Shown here in pieces: positions 50,801 to 64,000 of a DNA stretch of 64,000 bases. Below the pieces are notes generated by a model that saw only the letters and a program-made list of their open reading frames with translations, had not been told where the DNA came from and searched no databases. This DNA is from Cheilinus undulatus (Eukaryota > Chordata > Actinopteri > Labriformes > Labridae), in NCBI RefSeq assembly GCF_018320785.1, contig NC_054875.1, positions 31,563,157 through 31,627,156 on the forward strand, written 5' to 3'. Made by a program: the position numbers and the translations under genes. The stretch's first letter is position 1; every line of letters starts with the position of its first letter.

Positions 50801-51792
50801 TTTTAACAAAGGCACTTTCCACCACATAATGATTTCTGAGGAAACAAAAATCACAGTTATGGGATATTGCTGCAGTTAAATCGATTGTTTCTTAAATAGA
50901 AACTATCAACAAGGCTCAACAATCCACACTTCTCAAGATTCAGCTATTTAAATATTTGTTCCTTGACACATTACATCTTTGCTGTTTAGTTATAAAACCA
51001 AGTCAGATAAGTACTACTTTCTGCAGAAAGATCAACAAGCTTATAAGATTAAGTAAAATGTCCTTTTTACAAGTACCTTTGATACATGTAACAAGTTTTT
51101 TTCCCTTCTTTTTTTGCATCCACAGTGCTGTTAAAGAACATGACAGTATCTTTTTTTCCCTACTGCAGTGTTTCACTCCACCCAAACAAAAGGATCCTTA
51201 AAATGCACAAGTGCAGGCCTAACAAGTAGCTGAAATGGAGCTGCAGATTATGCACCACAGGCCCACATGGGAAATATATATCAAAGTTGATTGCAGGGAT
51301 TTCATTTAGACTGCGTGTTATACGCTTCTAAGGTCCGTTATTATAATGAAACTACTGCAGTGTGCTCTTTGTTGTTGATTTTGTTTTGGAGTCCATTGAG
51401 GGTGTACTTTGCTATTCAATATTACAAGTCCAAAATGTGTTTCTTACATGATAATATCTGCATTTTACAGTTCAATTTTTAAGCAGCATATCATGACAAA
51501 GAATGATCTACTATTCTCTGGACCACAAAGGAACTTAAAGCTCCTGTTAGGGGTTCTTGCTGGTTATGATACAGACTGACATGAATTTTGATGCATCTTT
51601 ATGGGCAAGAAAAGCAAACAAGGCTATCAGTGTAGATGACTGGTTATTCCTTTATAGTATTTTGTTTTTGACTGCCTTCATTTTTACATTTTCCAGGGTA
51701 AAAACAGCAAAGAGATAAAAGGTAATGTACTGTGCAAGGAGGTGCCAAAATCAGCTTATACCAGAAGTTCTTCACAAAAGCTTTAGAAGAGT
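47810..51792. other. Intergenic region between dnah12 and asb14
   Basis: No exon recognised on either strand. It should hold the asb14 5'UTR and promoter. Around 48280-48420 and 48950-49000 there are repeated GCTAACATAGCTAAC-type words that make local palindromes, a pattern common in fish intergenic DNA. The rest is AT-rich and unassigned. Confidence 0.5.
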
Positions 51793-51951
51793 TTTATTAA
51801 TATTTCCATGCACTTTCAATAAGGTTTTAAAGAAAACCCCATGCATAGTTCAGAAACAAATACTATGAAGTTTGCCATGCACAAATGATTATCATTGCGA
51901 ATGTTGTTTTTAATCTGACGCAGCAACATGCTTGAAGTTTGCTGTCAGGAT
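51793..51951 (-). other. Probable dnah12 3'UTR with polyadenylation signal
   Basis: AATAAA on the minus strand at 51798-51793, about 155 bases after the dnah12 stop. Confidence 0.4.
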
Positions 51952-54900
51952 TCAGTCATCGAGCTGGCAAAGCATGGCAACACCACGCTTGATCCAGTGC
52001 TGAGGGAGCCTGCTGGTGGGCAACATCATAGAAATGACAAAATTGGTGGAGTGGCCTGTTGTGGAGAGGGTTCCCTTCCTCTCACTGGTTTTGTAGAGTG
52101 GGCAGATGAACAGTTTCTGCGGCTGACTGATGTTCTTCATCTGAGCTGCAGGGGAGAGAAAGAAGCAATGAGTCAAGAAATGAGGTAACAGTGAGGAGAG
52201 GAGGGTAAATAATACAAGGGAAAGGGTTTAAAATTAGTCTTAGAACAACGGTTATGAAGCAGACACCTGAAAACATTAAAATTACATTAAGTCAAATGTC
52301 TGATGATGCTTACAAGGTTTTATCCAAATGATTGGCATTAAGTCGAACAAGACCTTGGGATACTGCTCAGCCAGAACTCCACTGATAATAGGAAAAGACA
52401 AATGTTAGATGTATATGACACATGCTCTACCCTCATATTTTTCTTCAATATGAACTGCTACCTTTCTCTGTCCCATCGAGCTCCATCAAGAAACATTCCA
52501 TTTACGTAAACACCATCCTCAGGCGATGAGTCTGACTCATCAATGGGAAGAACCTGTGAGTGTAAGTCAAATAACAAATTTGACAATAAGAATGCTCCAA
52601 GGGCTGTGAGAGTACATTTGGAGTGAAGATAAAAGGATTAAAATGTGGTTCTTTTAACCTCAAAATCAAAGCCTAGCAGGTCAATTGGGACATGGTATTT
52701 CCGAGCGTAGTTCTGCATCGCCCCAGTCAGAAAGGCCTGGGTGAAGAAGAAGCCAGACAGCCAGAACACGTTTGGTTTATTGGCTTCGTACCAATCCTAC
52801 AGACACACAAAGTACAAGCAGGTTAACAAACTCAATAATGGTTTCTTGTGTTGTTCTTGGTAGAATTTGTTTTAATAGACTTACCTGCAAAAACCTAAGC
52901 CTGGAGAGAAAGTCTGTTATGTAGCTGCCCAAAGGCTTGAGGCTTGGGTAAGAACGCTTGGCCCATTTATCTGGGACCTTGCCCACAATTAAACTGCCTA
53001 CAATGGCCTCTAGGTCTGCATCCATCACCACCAATCCTTTGATGGCCTTCAACAGGTTCTGCAGACTCACACGGATGGTACTGCACAGCCTGAGAGACAA
53101 TGGAGAACGGCATTTAAGATGTATGAAATAGCTGATAGCAAACTGTGCTTCTTAAAGCTCTGCACTGGTGTTCATACGTGTTGTAGCGCTCCATCTCTTG
53201 GACGAGTACAGTGTTCATACTCTCCTCATAGAGCACAGGGAACTTCAACAGAGCTGCTTCTGTGTCAAAGTTAGGAGGAAGCTGTGGAGATAAAAGGGGC
53301 TGTTATACAATATGCACTTATAGAAAATGGGTTGATTATAGCCAATAATCAAAAAAGGGGGAACACCAAATAGGAAGTTAACTACTAAGTTACACTTCGA
53401 TTGATACCACTCAAAAATAACTCAATATTTCGGGCATGTGCGCAATCAATTCTGACATTAAATGATACTGGTTTAGCTTAGTGGCCAAAGTCCTTAGCAC
53501 ACTGGTCACAAAGGGCAAAACAGCATCATCAAGTGGACGGAAAAACAACTGATGATATCTATCCAGTATCATAGACTTCAGTTTACCTTAGTAAGCTTCA
53601 GCTTTTACCTTAGTTAGGATATCGTTTGCTATGTCGTACAGTGTGTGGTCACTCCCAGAGCTGCCACCTCCCTTAGCTCCTCCACCCTGGGTGAGCAGCA
53701 GGGAATCAAACAACAACTTTGTTTGCTGAAGATCTTTAGAGATGTCCACATTTTCATGCATCCCGAAAACCTCTGGATGCTGGGTGAATGGAAGTCCCTA
53801 GAACAAATAAATACAAAATAAGTCACAATATTTAAAAACAACCTTTTTGGCTGTTTATTTGTGATATCCAAGGGGTCTTCACCTTGATGAATTCAATATA
53901 ATCTTCATAGACAGATTTGGGTGGGGCATGGTATTCACCGCTGGGAGAGAAAGGGTAGCGAGGTTTCTCAATGACGTCCTTGTTGTAGAAGTCTGCTAAG
54001 ATAGTCATCAGGAGGCGCCTGTCCCAGTCGTCTGTCACACGGCCGCCATAGTTACACTCTCCAGTCAAGTATGTTATAGCTTCAAAGGGCACCTCATCAT
54101 ATTCATTTACAAACAGCTAAAGAGGGGAAGACAGAATACATTTTAGATTCCTGTGATGGTGGAAAGTTTGCGTCCGAGACTCTGAATGAATACCTGTAGC
54201 TGTCGGATGCTTATACGTAGGTCAGATTCATTGAAACCATAGGGAATATTCCAGCCAAGGGGACCAAACTTTTTTCTCTCCTGAACAAGAGCATGGAAGA
54301 AGCAAAGGCCATAGAGCAGCTTCTCCCAAATCTAAAGGATGTAAACAAAATAAACAGAATGGCTCAATACGAACAACCAATGCTATCCACGAATGCAATA
54401 CCTGTTGCCCCCCATTAGCTCACCAGTTCCTTTTTAGGGCAGTTATTAAAGAAGTTCTGGTCAGAAACAGGATCTGACAGGTAAGACTGCAAGAGGTTGA
54501 GGCGGAGTCCAGTGGGAGGCTCATTCGTCATTTTAACTCCATTCTGCAGGATGGTCACTGGAAACTGTTTTCAGAAAACAGACTAATAATAGCAAAGCTT
54601 AATATACTGTTTCAAATGTGTGACAAGTAAATCAAGTTAAAATTTACCCTGGCTGAAGGGTAGCTTGTGAGCCAAAGGCGAAAGTCTGGATGGCATGTTT
54701 CAGGACTTAAATCCTCGCAGATTTTCTCCAAGGTGGACATCCAGGAAACAGCCAGGTGACAGTTCTGTAAACACACCCACGTCCCGTCCTGCATGGCAGT
54801 GGAGATCATCTTGGCAGCGATGGGTCCCTGGCCCTGACCCAGAGAGATGGACTGGAACTTGGCACTGCCCATTTTCTTGTCACTGGCAAACTTCAGTAAA

Positions 54901-57900
54901 CCTGTGATGAGATATTGTTATCTCTGATGACTTTCAGGAATTGCATCTTTGATAGTCAATCCTATTCATTCTAGGACTTACTAGCCATGGGATCAGCTCC
55001 TGGGGACAGCACAAACACAAGAGGGATAGTGGAGTTGGAATCCAAGTAGCTTTTGCTCAGGTCAAATGGAGGGGGCTGGACAAATTTCTTGCCCAGTTTG
55101 CCAGTCACATATTTAGTCACAGCTGGCACTATCTTATCGGGCCTGAGACAGCGAACGATGATCATCTTTTGCAGCTCATTAAGTCGATCACACCAGGGAG
55201 TGGGTAAGGGAGTGTTGCATGGCTCTTTGCTGTCATAAATGGGCTTGAAGTCTCCTGAGCTTTTGATGAAAGCCTCTCTGTGGAATAAAACACAGTGAGA
55301 TTCACTCCATTACACAAAAGGCATTTTTGGGAGCGTGAGTTTCTGATTTGTGCTGCTTTGTACTTGATTCCTTGTAAGCCAGGCAGATCACTGGCTCTAC
55401 AAATCTCATCCCAGCTCTTGTCCTGGAGCCAGCTGGGGTCCGGATTGGGAATGGTGTTCTGCAGACCCACTCCTCCAGTCAGTAGGAACATGAAGTCAGA
55501 ATATTCAATTTCCTGTTTTGCTCTGGGTGGGAAAAAAGGAAGATCTCTAATACATTTTTAAAAAATGTGCCTCATTCAATAATAACAACCAGTAGGTTTA
55601 ACACTTACAAGAGAAGATTGCAGCAGAGGAGGAATGAAAAGAGGAGTTTATCCTTCTCAAACAGGGAGCGACAGACGTTACAGTAGAGGTTATAGGTGAA
55701 GTGATCAATAAGGTATCGAAGCCTCCTCTCCAGGATCTTGGACTTATTACTACAAATTAAAGCAAATATAAAGAAAACTTCAGAACCTAACAAACCATCA
55801 ATAAAAGTATGATTCTTGTGTTTTTGTATTGCAGGTGAACCCACCTGCAAATTCCCACACCTGAAACCCAATGTCAAAGCGTTCATAAACAAACACATAC
55901 ATACACATATATGCATACAAATAAATAATGAAGAACTGAAATAAGAAAAATAAAGACTTAAATGAAGAATGACAATTCATACATCTACAGTGCCTCTAAA
56001 AAGTATTCACCCCCTTGGATGTCTTTACCTTTTATTGATTTTATAAATCAATATCAATCAATATAATTTGTGTTTTTTTGACAAAAAATGAATAAAATTC
56101 TTTAATGTCAAAGTGAAAACCGATTTCTACAAAGTAATGCCAATTAAATATGTGAGGTAAAATAAGTGATTGTATAAATATGCAAAACCTTTAAAGCGAT
56201 TGACCTAACAGCAATCCAACCAAATGGTACTGGTAGTCTCACAGTTAGTGAAATGGGAATCAGCTGAGTGCAGTGAATGTGTCTCAAGCATAAATACACC
56301 TGTGTCTGGAAGGTCCAGTCACTGGTTAATCTGTATTCATGGCTACAATTACACCAAGCAGACAAAAGAACACTCCAAGTAACAAAAGAACACTCCAAGT
56401 AACCCAGAGAAAAGGTTACTGAAAAGTATAAGTCCAGGGATAGATACAAAAAAACAAGTAGAAGTTCATTGGTCTGATGGGAAGAAAATGCTCCTTTTTG
56501 GCCTTCAAGTGGCGAGCAGTGTCACTTTTATTGTTGTTTGTTTGTATTCTGACAAATGCATTACATGTGCTGTGGTGGTTTTATCCTGGAATTGTTTACA
56601 TAGTCAGAATCCTGACAATCAGAGCCTTTTGGTGTTGTATGGCATACAGTATACTTCAGAATCATAAACCATAACGATTTGTAACAGGTTTTCAGACCAG
56701 TGGCCAACTGCATGCCTCTGTCACTATATTCTTTTTGATGCTTCTAAAATGTTTTGCAATACCAGTGACTTTGATTTAAGCTCTTTTTAAAATATTATTC
56801 CATTCCTAAGGTGCATAATAGGAAAAGTCAGTTTCCTCAAACTGAGTTAAAACAGAGTATGGGGAATAGCAACCATTTAGAAGACTGTAGCTGGTAACCA
56901 GTGAAGCTGAAATAAAAAAGGTTACAGAGGTAAGCTGGCATGGTTCCCAGTATCTTTTATAAATAAAACATACCAGTATTGTTGTCTATGAATAATTAAT
57001 GCTGTCTAGCCTGCAGGGTCATGAAGAAAGCAGTGGGGAGGTGAGTGGTGATGGATGTTGTATTAGCAATAAAACAAAGAGCTGCAGGATTTCTTTAATT
57101 AAGGATCTGTATAGTGGTTGGGGTGCATCCATAAACAATGTAACTACGATCAATCAGAGAAATGTAGCTGCCACGATTTCTGTCTTGGCACTGAAGTTAG
57201 AGCAGGACTTGTTTCTAACATAATCATTACTTTTAGCATTCTGAATGAAAGCCTGTCCAAATTGTGCAGATTGCCCTCATTAGTAAGCATATCAACAACA
57301 TTTAAGGAAAAACCATAGGTTTATATCATTTCTTAATTTGGTATAAACCCAAAGAAGAGCAGTTGCTACTTTTGTAAAGGCTAAAAGGGATTAAAATGAA
57401 CATAAACAAATGTGTATCACTCACCTGTCTTGAATAGAGTTTATGTAGAGGTTGACGAACCAGCTGAGGGAGTACTGGTACATGGGGTCTATGTTGGTAA
57501 GGTCAGCAATGCTGAAGAAGAGTATGGAGGAGTGCTTGGCTATGGCTCTATAACCTTCTCTGGACTCTGCTATCTTGATCTCAGTCTTCTCTGCAATCTA
57601 CAAAAATATCAAAAGGAATTTATATCATCAAAAGTCAAACAATTCAAAACAAAGGTTTGATTTTCTCAAAAGAACATCTGATAGATTTTTTTGCAATGCC
57701 CACACCTGCTGTTTCTTAGAGATTTCATTTGACATGATTTTAGCAGAGTCCAGAATTTGAATGGCACTTTCATCCTCCAGGATATTCCCTTCAGAGGACT
57801 GCAAGGTCTCCAGAATCTTGTCCTCAATTTCCTTAAGCTGCCTTTTATTAGCAGCTGACTGTAGAATGAGTGCATTTCTCTCCTCTTCGAGCTCTGGCCT

Positions 57901-60900
57901 GTCAAGATAAAGAAAGAAAGATGCTTTAAAGAAGTGAAGAGAAGAGGCATTTAACTGTGCTACCAAAATCACTACTTTTTAAAGCGCTACCTCTCTTTGG
58001 CGACCACAATCCCAAGCAGCTGATCCTCCAGACCCTCTGGGGTGATCATAAAGTTAAGCAGAGAAACCTTAGTGGCCAGTTCTGGTAGGTAGTGTGGATT
58101 CCTCAGCTTAGTGGTGATGTAGAAACGGAAATCACATGCGTACTCAATCACGCTCTCTCCAAGCCTGATGCAATCCATGCCACCTAGGTGAAACAATTAC
58201 TTTGAATTTTCACAGTTTGTTTTTTAAATTAAAATCAGAAATGCCTAAACAGCTTTCTAACATTAAGAGAACCTTGTTTGAAGGTTTGTTTGAGCAGAAG
58301 TGGTTCCAGTGAAGGGTCCAGCTCCTCTCCAACGTTTTCCAGTAGCAAAGGTGTTCCGAATTGAATGCAGTTTTCCAGGGTTCTCATGTAGTCCCCATCT
58401 GTCAGCTTGATCACACTCAGGTTGTTGTCTTTCTCTGAGTTCTTCACCCACTTGTTGGCCTGACCTTGAGGGTCAATCATCAAGGGCCTACGAGAACACA
58501 AACATTGCTAGAATGGTACATCTGCCTTTTTTATACATCCAAAAACGTATGATTTTTAAAACTCAGAAAAAAAATCACTTCAGAACATATCAACTATAAA
58601 CAACCCACCATCTGCGTGAATTACTGACAATCACACCATTATCGATAGAGAATGAGTCACTGGGAAGGCCTGCAATGTTCCACGCCCGGATCTTAATGGG
58701 ATCTCCAAGGGTCTTACTGAGGAAGAAGTCGTCTGATGATGGGATGTTCTTCGACTAGAGGGAGGGTAATAGAAAGACAACTAAGTAAATGTGTCTGAAT
58801 TCAAATGAAGACACTGAAAAATTTTAAATAAAGAAATGAAGACAAGTCGAATAAATATATATTCATATAGCATGTTTTAAACAACCTCAGTTGACTAGAG
58901 TGCTGCACAGGCTTAAGACAATATTAACCGACAACCCTACATCTCATATGAGGACATTATATTTTGGGTTCCCCTTACCACTACTTTCAATTTTGCTTAA
59001 CCTAGACCTGTTAGTCTCATTCGTGGATATTTTGTCTGCCATCTTGTGGTCATAAAAGTACATGTAAGAAGGCTGATATTTTTCACAGAAAAATATTCTA
59101 CAGCCAGTTAACACTTGTTTTTTTTATGCTTGGTTACATTTCTAGTTTGATATGGCATAGAAATTTAACACATTTTATCAATAAAACAAGCTACAATACT
59201 GCTAAAAGCAAGTACTGGCATGAGGACGCTGGGACTTGTTTTTTTTTCCCGTTTAATATGGATGAGAAGGTTTTTGAATGAAATTAACAGTTTTCATGCA
59301 ATGCTTTTGCACCACTCTACCAAATACATGTTTTTGCTCCTTATTAGGTGAATGCTATCAACAATCTACGGCAGCAGTAGCCTGTCAGCTCAAGAATAGA
59401 GTATGCATACAATGTCATTTTGTCTTGATGCTCTGGTTGGTCCACCATGAATGTGACAGACTGTTCCTTCAATCACCTTTTGAGAATTTTTTAAAAAGTC
59501 CTGCTCTTCCCAAATGCTTTCAATGGGAGCTTTCCCAGATGAATGTGAAATTCATCCATGCAGTAGATATATGAAACATTCTATCTGGCATGCCATGTTT
59601 AGTGAATGGCCCATACTTTTTTACACAATGGAGTCTTTACTGTGTTATACAATGACATAAACCCACTGTCCTTATATATGGACATTCTTTAAAAGAAAAA
59701 AACTACATGTTGAAATAAAATTTTTTGTTTTTGTACAAATCAGGTCATACTGATCCAAAAATCACGTCAAAATCAAAAATGCCCACCAAATAATAGCTTG
59801 GGTCTTGGGAGGTTAACACTAAATTTGAATAAAGAACTGTACTTGGCAGAGTTTGGTCCATGACTTGGTGCACTCTTGTCTGAATCCAGTGGTGAAGGCC
59901 CCCAGGTAAGCTATGACCCCAGCAGAAATGAGGACATCTCCAGTCAGGTTGTCATATGTGTTCTGCAGATCATCTGCTGCCTTTGACCATCTAAAGAACA
60001 AGTCAATTCAGTTATTTATCCTATCTGGAGAGAAATAAATTGTATTGTGCAGAATAATATACATGTGCATAATTCTGACCTGGTCTTCTCACCACCCAGA
60101 CCACCAATAAGTTTCTCTGCCCTCTCCAACTTCCTGGCACACAAATCCACCTGGAACTCCAGCTGGGCCTTCTCCTCTGTTTTCTCCTCAAAAGTTTTCT
60201 GAAGGGCAGCCAAACGGTCCTCAACCTCCTTCAGCTCAGCTCTCTTCTGGTCCAGCAGTGCCATGGTGGCAGCAAGGGACTCCTGCGCCTCTGCAAGATT
60301 GGCCTTCTTAGGAGCCACGACCTAAAAACAGAGTACTCATGACCAAAGAATAAGTGGAAGAATGTATCTGAGTTCTATCAGCAGTAAAACAGATCAGGTC
60401 AAAATATCACCGCACCTTTGCCACTCTGTCATACACCTCCATTGCTTTGATCCATTTGCAAAGGCCCTCTGCTGCAGAGGAGGCCTTTGCCACTATACTG
60501 GGGTCAAAGTCTGGATTAGTCATGTACTCATTACGGATTTTCTGCATCACAGGGACCTGCAATGAAGACATGTAACGTTTAATTAAAGCAGAATACAAAT
60601 GAAGTCTTAAATAATGCACAAAGATCTAGTTTTCGCACGGGAATATTGTCCTTGTCATATTCTTTAAGATCTCTTAAAAAGTTCATGTCACCCAATAGCT
60701 TCTTGCTTGGACCCCAGTAGTCAAAAACCTGCAGGAAATGTGAAAAATACTTTAGTGAGTGGAGGTTTGGCAGTATTTCCAGGTGCCACAAATAAGTACA
60801 GGTAGATATGAGTCTAACCTTTTTTCCAGCCCCTGCTGGGTCCGCTATCTTATCTGGTTTTATCTCTTTCATCACACACACAGCTGACATGACCAGCTTC

Positions 60901-63900
60901 ACCCCTGAGGGGGGATTTTTCATCGACTTCACGATTGTGATATCAGAGGGCTGAAAGAAGACAAGCAGCACAACTGATCCAACTGTCTAAACTCTGATGG
61001 TCTGAGTAGATTAAGTTGTTTCAGTTAAAGGATTCCCACCTTTAAAGTGTCTAAGGCAGAGAGAGCAGCCTCTAGGGCGGGGATGGCCTCAGCCAAGTCA
61101 CTCTCACACTCGTTCTTCAGAGCCTGAGCCTCGTCGGCTTTTATCGTTGCTGCTTCCTCATCAACACGCACGGTTTTACTTTTGGCCTCCACCTCCACAG
61201 ACTCTACTTCAATGACCTGAATGTCAACACATTAAAGTAAGTTTTTAATGTATGTGTGTATTCTAGGTCAATACTGAGAAACTAAGGCTTTTTTTTTTTT
61301 TACCTCCATCATTTTGGTGTTGTCTATTTTCGCTTGTTCCAGTTTGGGCTGTAGGTCTACAAGTTCCTTCTTCATCTCACCAACCTACAGAAAAGCATTA
61401 TTACAATGAGATATGCAAAATTCATGCTGGGCAAAGAAAGAAAAAAAAACAAAATATGGCTAAAAACAGCACAGCGGATACCTGTGATTCAGCAAAGGCC
61501 AGCTTATCCAGACCATTGGTGTACCTCTGTTTTGCTTTCAAGACAGTGTCTCTCTTTTGAGTAAGCAGCAGCCTGAAAGCTGCTATCAACTCTAGGTAGG
61601 ATGTGGGTGTCACGTAATTATGGCGACCAAGCTCAGACAGGAATCTGCAGTAAAAACGACAGGGCTTATAAACGTTCTTAACCTTTTCTATATATAAGTC
61701 ATAAATAAAAAATTCATGCTATACCTGTTTGAGAGCTGTTTGACAGAGGTATGGAATGTTTTACAGATGGAGACAACTTCCTGTCTTTCATTTTCACTCA
61801 TATCCAGTGACTCCAGGAAAGAGTTGGCTACCCGCTCAAGAGCCTCCTCTGGCCAAGGCTGTCAAGACAATAAAAAGAGACGGTGTTGATAAGATTGCTG
61901 GCTAAATTTATACTAGTGTCATCAGTTTATGTTCTTTTTGATTTTGACTCTGATTTGCTAATATAAACATGGTAAAATCCAGCTTACAAGACACACATTA
62001 AATACCTTGTAATCTAAAAAGTTGGTGATGTCCTATATACTAATGAGACAAATATAGCAGCAAAATTGCTGCAATACATAATGACATAGATTAAACTAGT
62101 ACGGGTTATTGCCACTTTTGAACCACTTTCCTCCCTTTTAGGTAAGAATCCTGCATTTAAAGGGATATTTTAGTATTTTTGAAGTTGGGTTGTATAAGGT
62201 ACCTTGCAATAGTAGTGCCATTAACCTCCAGTGATTTCAGTGAGCTATGCCCCTTCTAACAGGATGTGCTCAGAGAAGCTAGGCTATACAGCATAACAGA
62301 CGGGTATAGTTTCTTCGCATAATTTAGCAAGTTTTAGGTAAAAATGGGCAAAAAACAACACTGTCTCAATTGTATGCTGTATTAAAAATAATTCTGTTTT
62401 ATTTTTCATCCAGAAAGCCTCTGTGTTTGGCTGTATTTTTCAATGTGCTCTTTGACTACTGGCTATGTGCTCTTATGCCTTAGTGTGAAACAGCTGTTTT
62501 GGTCTGCAGGCTTTGTCAAAGGAAACAACATCAAACTAAGCTAAAAAAACACAAAATGAGAAATTCTGACTTGAGGGACAATACCATTTACTCTGGGTAG
62601 TTAGGGGATACTTGTATGTGCCTGGCTACAATGAGGAACAAACTCCTAAAGATGGTGATTCAACAAAAAGAAAAAGGGGAGATAATTTTAGTGGAGACAG
62701 GTTAGCGAGAGAGATCCTGACATAGGTGTGGACACTGTGAGCCCATGTCCACGAGAGCTTCTGCTGTCATTAGTGGGAGTTTGTTACATAATTTTTTAGT
62801 GACATTTCTGATCAAAGATAGCAGCTCAAAGATGCCTGCAGCCTGCATCACTCCCTATCCAGAGTTCCTGCCTTACTGAATGGTGGTGTTGGAGAAAACA
62901 ACCTTGAATGGAAATTTGCCAGTAACCAAAACTTGCATTTCTAAATAGTGCAAAACAGAGGAGTTCTGGGTGAAAAATGTAATGCTTCAAAAATATAAAA
63001 TATGGCATACCATCAAGACAGTTTTGTTTTGTTGAACCATTGTACCTAAAACTCACTAAGTTATGCAGAAAATCTATACTTGTCTGTTAAGCTGTATAGC
63101 CTAGCTTCTTCAAGTGCATCGGGTTTGAAGGGCAATGCTCACTGAAATCTCTGGAGGTTAATGACACTTCTATCTCCCTATACAATCCAACTTCAAAATA
63201 CACATTGTGGACTGCTGAACTAAATGGAAATGATCATGCAAGAAGACAGTTTAAACATTTTTCTTCCTCTTTGAAAGATTTCAAAACAGAGACTGGGGCT
63301 TACATTTCAGGGTGGCTTGTATTTCAGATATAACAGTATGGTAGATTGTACAAGTCATGCTATTCCTTTTGCCTGTTCAGTACCTGGAACCAGTCAATGG
63401 TACAGCAGTTGATAAGTGATGGAAATTGGCGCAAGCGATTCCGAAAGGCATCTCCAATAGGACTAAAGGCCACAACAATGTGCAGGTTCTCTCTACAGCG
63501 AGCCACAAAGAAGGCGAACAAAGTCAAAGGACTCAACTCCAAATTTTTATTCCCAGCCTGAGCAATGGGACGTATTGTCTGAAAACAGAGAGATTAGAAA
63601 ACAGGTATTAAACATAAATCAATATAACCTAAGATATACAGTGCTCACAGGTGCTACAAATGCAGTCTACCTCCAGGATCTCCTGCTTCTCATCTATGGC
63701 AAACAGGTTTGGTACCTCTCCTGTGTTCAACACACTGTCCACATCCTCTAGGAAAGCCTCATCTTTAATTTGAGCATCAGTGAGCAAAAACACTGTTTTC
63801 TGACCTTTCACTCCTGCATTTTTCAGTAGCATCTAAAGTACAAGAAATGTAATGGAAAAAATGTAAAAAGCTTTTACAGCTGTTTCAAGAGCACATATAA

Positions 63901-64000
63901 AATAAGCAGGGATCAAAATAGGACAAGAAGCAGATCCAGCACCACAAATCTAACCTTCAGGTCATCTCTCCACTCAGTCATGCCATAGCTTTTGGAGATC
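51952..64000 (-). CDS. dnah12: Axonemal dynein heavy chain 12, 3' portion
   Basis: Force-generating heavy chain of an inner dynein arm in motile cilia and sperm tails. The gene runs off the right edge. The window holds 31 coding exons that join in frame to the last 1660 residues. Exons (5' to 3'): >64000-63955, 63832-63671, 63578-63384, 61858-61725, 61644-61482, 61384-61304, 61216-61040, 60950-60819, 60728-60639, 60556-60416, 60321-60080, 59990-59843, 58754-58609, 58487-58273, 58183-57991, 57898-57706, 57597-57425, 55749-55609, 55522-55364, 55277-54982, 54901-54648, 54564-54424, 54331-54194, 54116-53883, 53797-53609, 53281-53178, 53089-52885, 52796-52659, 52553-52462, 52381-52314, 52145-51952. 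Hallmarks are [10 protein letters not shown] (AAA5), [11 protein letters not shown] and [13 protein letters not shown] (AAA6), and the C-terminal [14 protein letters not shown] and [14 protein letters not shown]12 is preferred to its close relatives DNAH3 and DNAH7 because asb14 lies immediately downstream, as in human. Confidence 0.92.
55988..56510. mobile_element. Internally deleted Tc1-like relic in a dnah12 intron
   Basis: A TA at 55986-55987 is followed by CAGTGCCTCTAAAAAGTATT, the terminus of a common fish Tc1-like repeat. Further in are ACACCAAGCAGACAAAAGAACA and a plus-strand TGGTCTGATGGGAAG, the codons for the transposase WSDE motif. Only pieces of the gene remain. The right end was not found. 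Confidence 0.65.
58924..59816. mobile_element. Possible TTAA-type element in a dnah12 intron
   Basis: TTAACC at 58924 and an inverted TTAACC ending at 59816 bracket about 890 bases in the intron between the exons at 59990-59843 and 58754-58609. The phrases CATATGAGGACATTATATTTTGG and GGGTCTTGGGAGGTTAA occur in fish piggyBac-like MITEs that I remember. The terminal match is short, so this is tentative. Confidence 0.4.
60080..64000 (-). other. dnah12: dnah12 exons for AAA4, stalk and microtubule-binding tip
   Basis: Reading 5' to 3': the end of AAA4 ([18 protein letters not shown], then [21 protein letters not shown]), then stalk helix CC1 (charged heptads such as [20 protein letters not shown]). 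The microtubule-binding tip follows ([20 protein letters not shown], then [16 protein letters not shown]), then helix CC2 ([20 protein letters not shown]). All exons in this part keep frame, and the coiled coil shows no break or stop. Confidence 0.88.

Larger units (their letters stand above)
51952..59990 (-). other. dnah12: dnah12 exons for AAA5, AAA6 and C-terminal domain
   Basis: AAA5 begins at [17 protein letters not shown] and contains [12 protein letters not shown] and [13 protein letters not shown]. After the linker ([19 protein letters not shown]) comes AAA6 with [18 protein letters not shown] and [15 protein letters not shown]. The C-terminal dynein domain covers [48 protein letters not shown] and the final [11 protein letters not shown]. 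The exon at 55522-55364 uses a weak donor (ATCAA|gtacaa), but only this site keeps frame. Confidence 0.88.

Noticed and set aside
55162-55491. 109-codon minus-strand frame
   Set aside because: It reads through a dnah12 intron and is out of frame with the exon at 55277-54982. The spliced model explains both conserved parts.

Overview
The window reads as nuclear DNA of a ray-finned fish, most likely a percomorph. Coding exons are short and split by small GT-AG introns. The non-coding DNA is AT-rich and full of teleost-style elements: Tc1/mariner-like, hAT, TTAA-flanked MITEs, an L2-like LINE and a SINE-type repeat. I see no bacterial, viral or CRISPR content. Gene names come from protein and synteny recognition without a database search.

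Layout. (1) 1-6 kb: upstream non-coding DNA with a TTAA-flanked MITE and a possible TATA promoter plus non-coding first exon. (2) 6048-7430, + strand: a single-exon AMIGO-family adhesion receptor (LRR, Ig, one membrane helix), best matched to AMIGO3. (3) 7.4-25.9 kb: an 18 kb gene desert with SINE-like and MITE repeats, a Tc1/mariner element with long terminal inverted repeats, a second Tc1-like element interrupted by an L2-like LINE, and a degenerate TAGGG-rich minisatellite. (4) 26041-41568, - strand: tasor (fam208a), 23 coding exons that join in frame to 1826 residues. Two of its introns hold non-autonomous hAT elements with recognisable ends and target-site duplications. (5) 41.7-43.7 kb: intergenic DNA with a strand-asymmetric G/T-rich array. 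(6) 43706-47809, - strand: asb14, nine coding exons, 583 residues. (7) 47.8-51.8 kb: intergenic. (8) 51952-64000, - strand: the 3' part of dnah12, 31 exons covering AAA4, stalk, microtubule-binding tip, AAA5, AAA6 and the C-terminal domain. Its 5' part lies beyond the window.

How the genes relate. They do not form one pathway. TASOR is the scaffold of the HUSH silencing complex, which represses transposons and other intronless DNA. ASB14 is a substrate receptor for a Cullin-5 ubiquitin ligase. DNAH12 is a ciliary inner-arm dynein heavy chain. AMIGO3 is a neuronal surface adhesion protein. Tasor, asb14 and dnah12 lie head to tail on one strand. All four have human counterparts on chromosome 3p, but tasor and asb14 are direct neighbours here, whereas in human several genes separate them.

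The most notable observations are an arginine-glycine-rich C-terminal tail on the fish TASOR, the tasor-asb14 adjacency, the two degenerate arrays at 24.0-24.8 kb and 42.2-43.1 kb, the nested transposons, and an unidentified GC-richer insert inside an asb14 intron. I found no clear evidence of a wholly new system.
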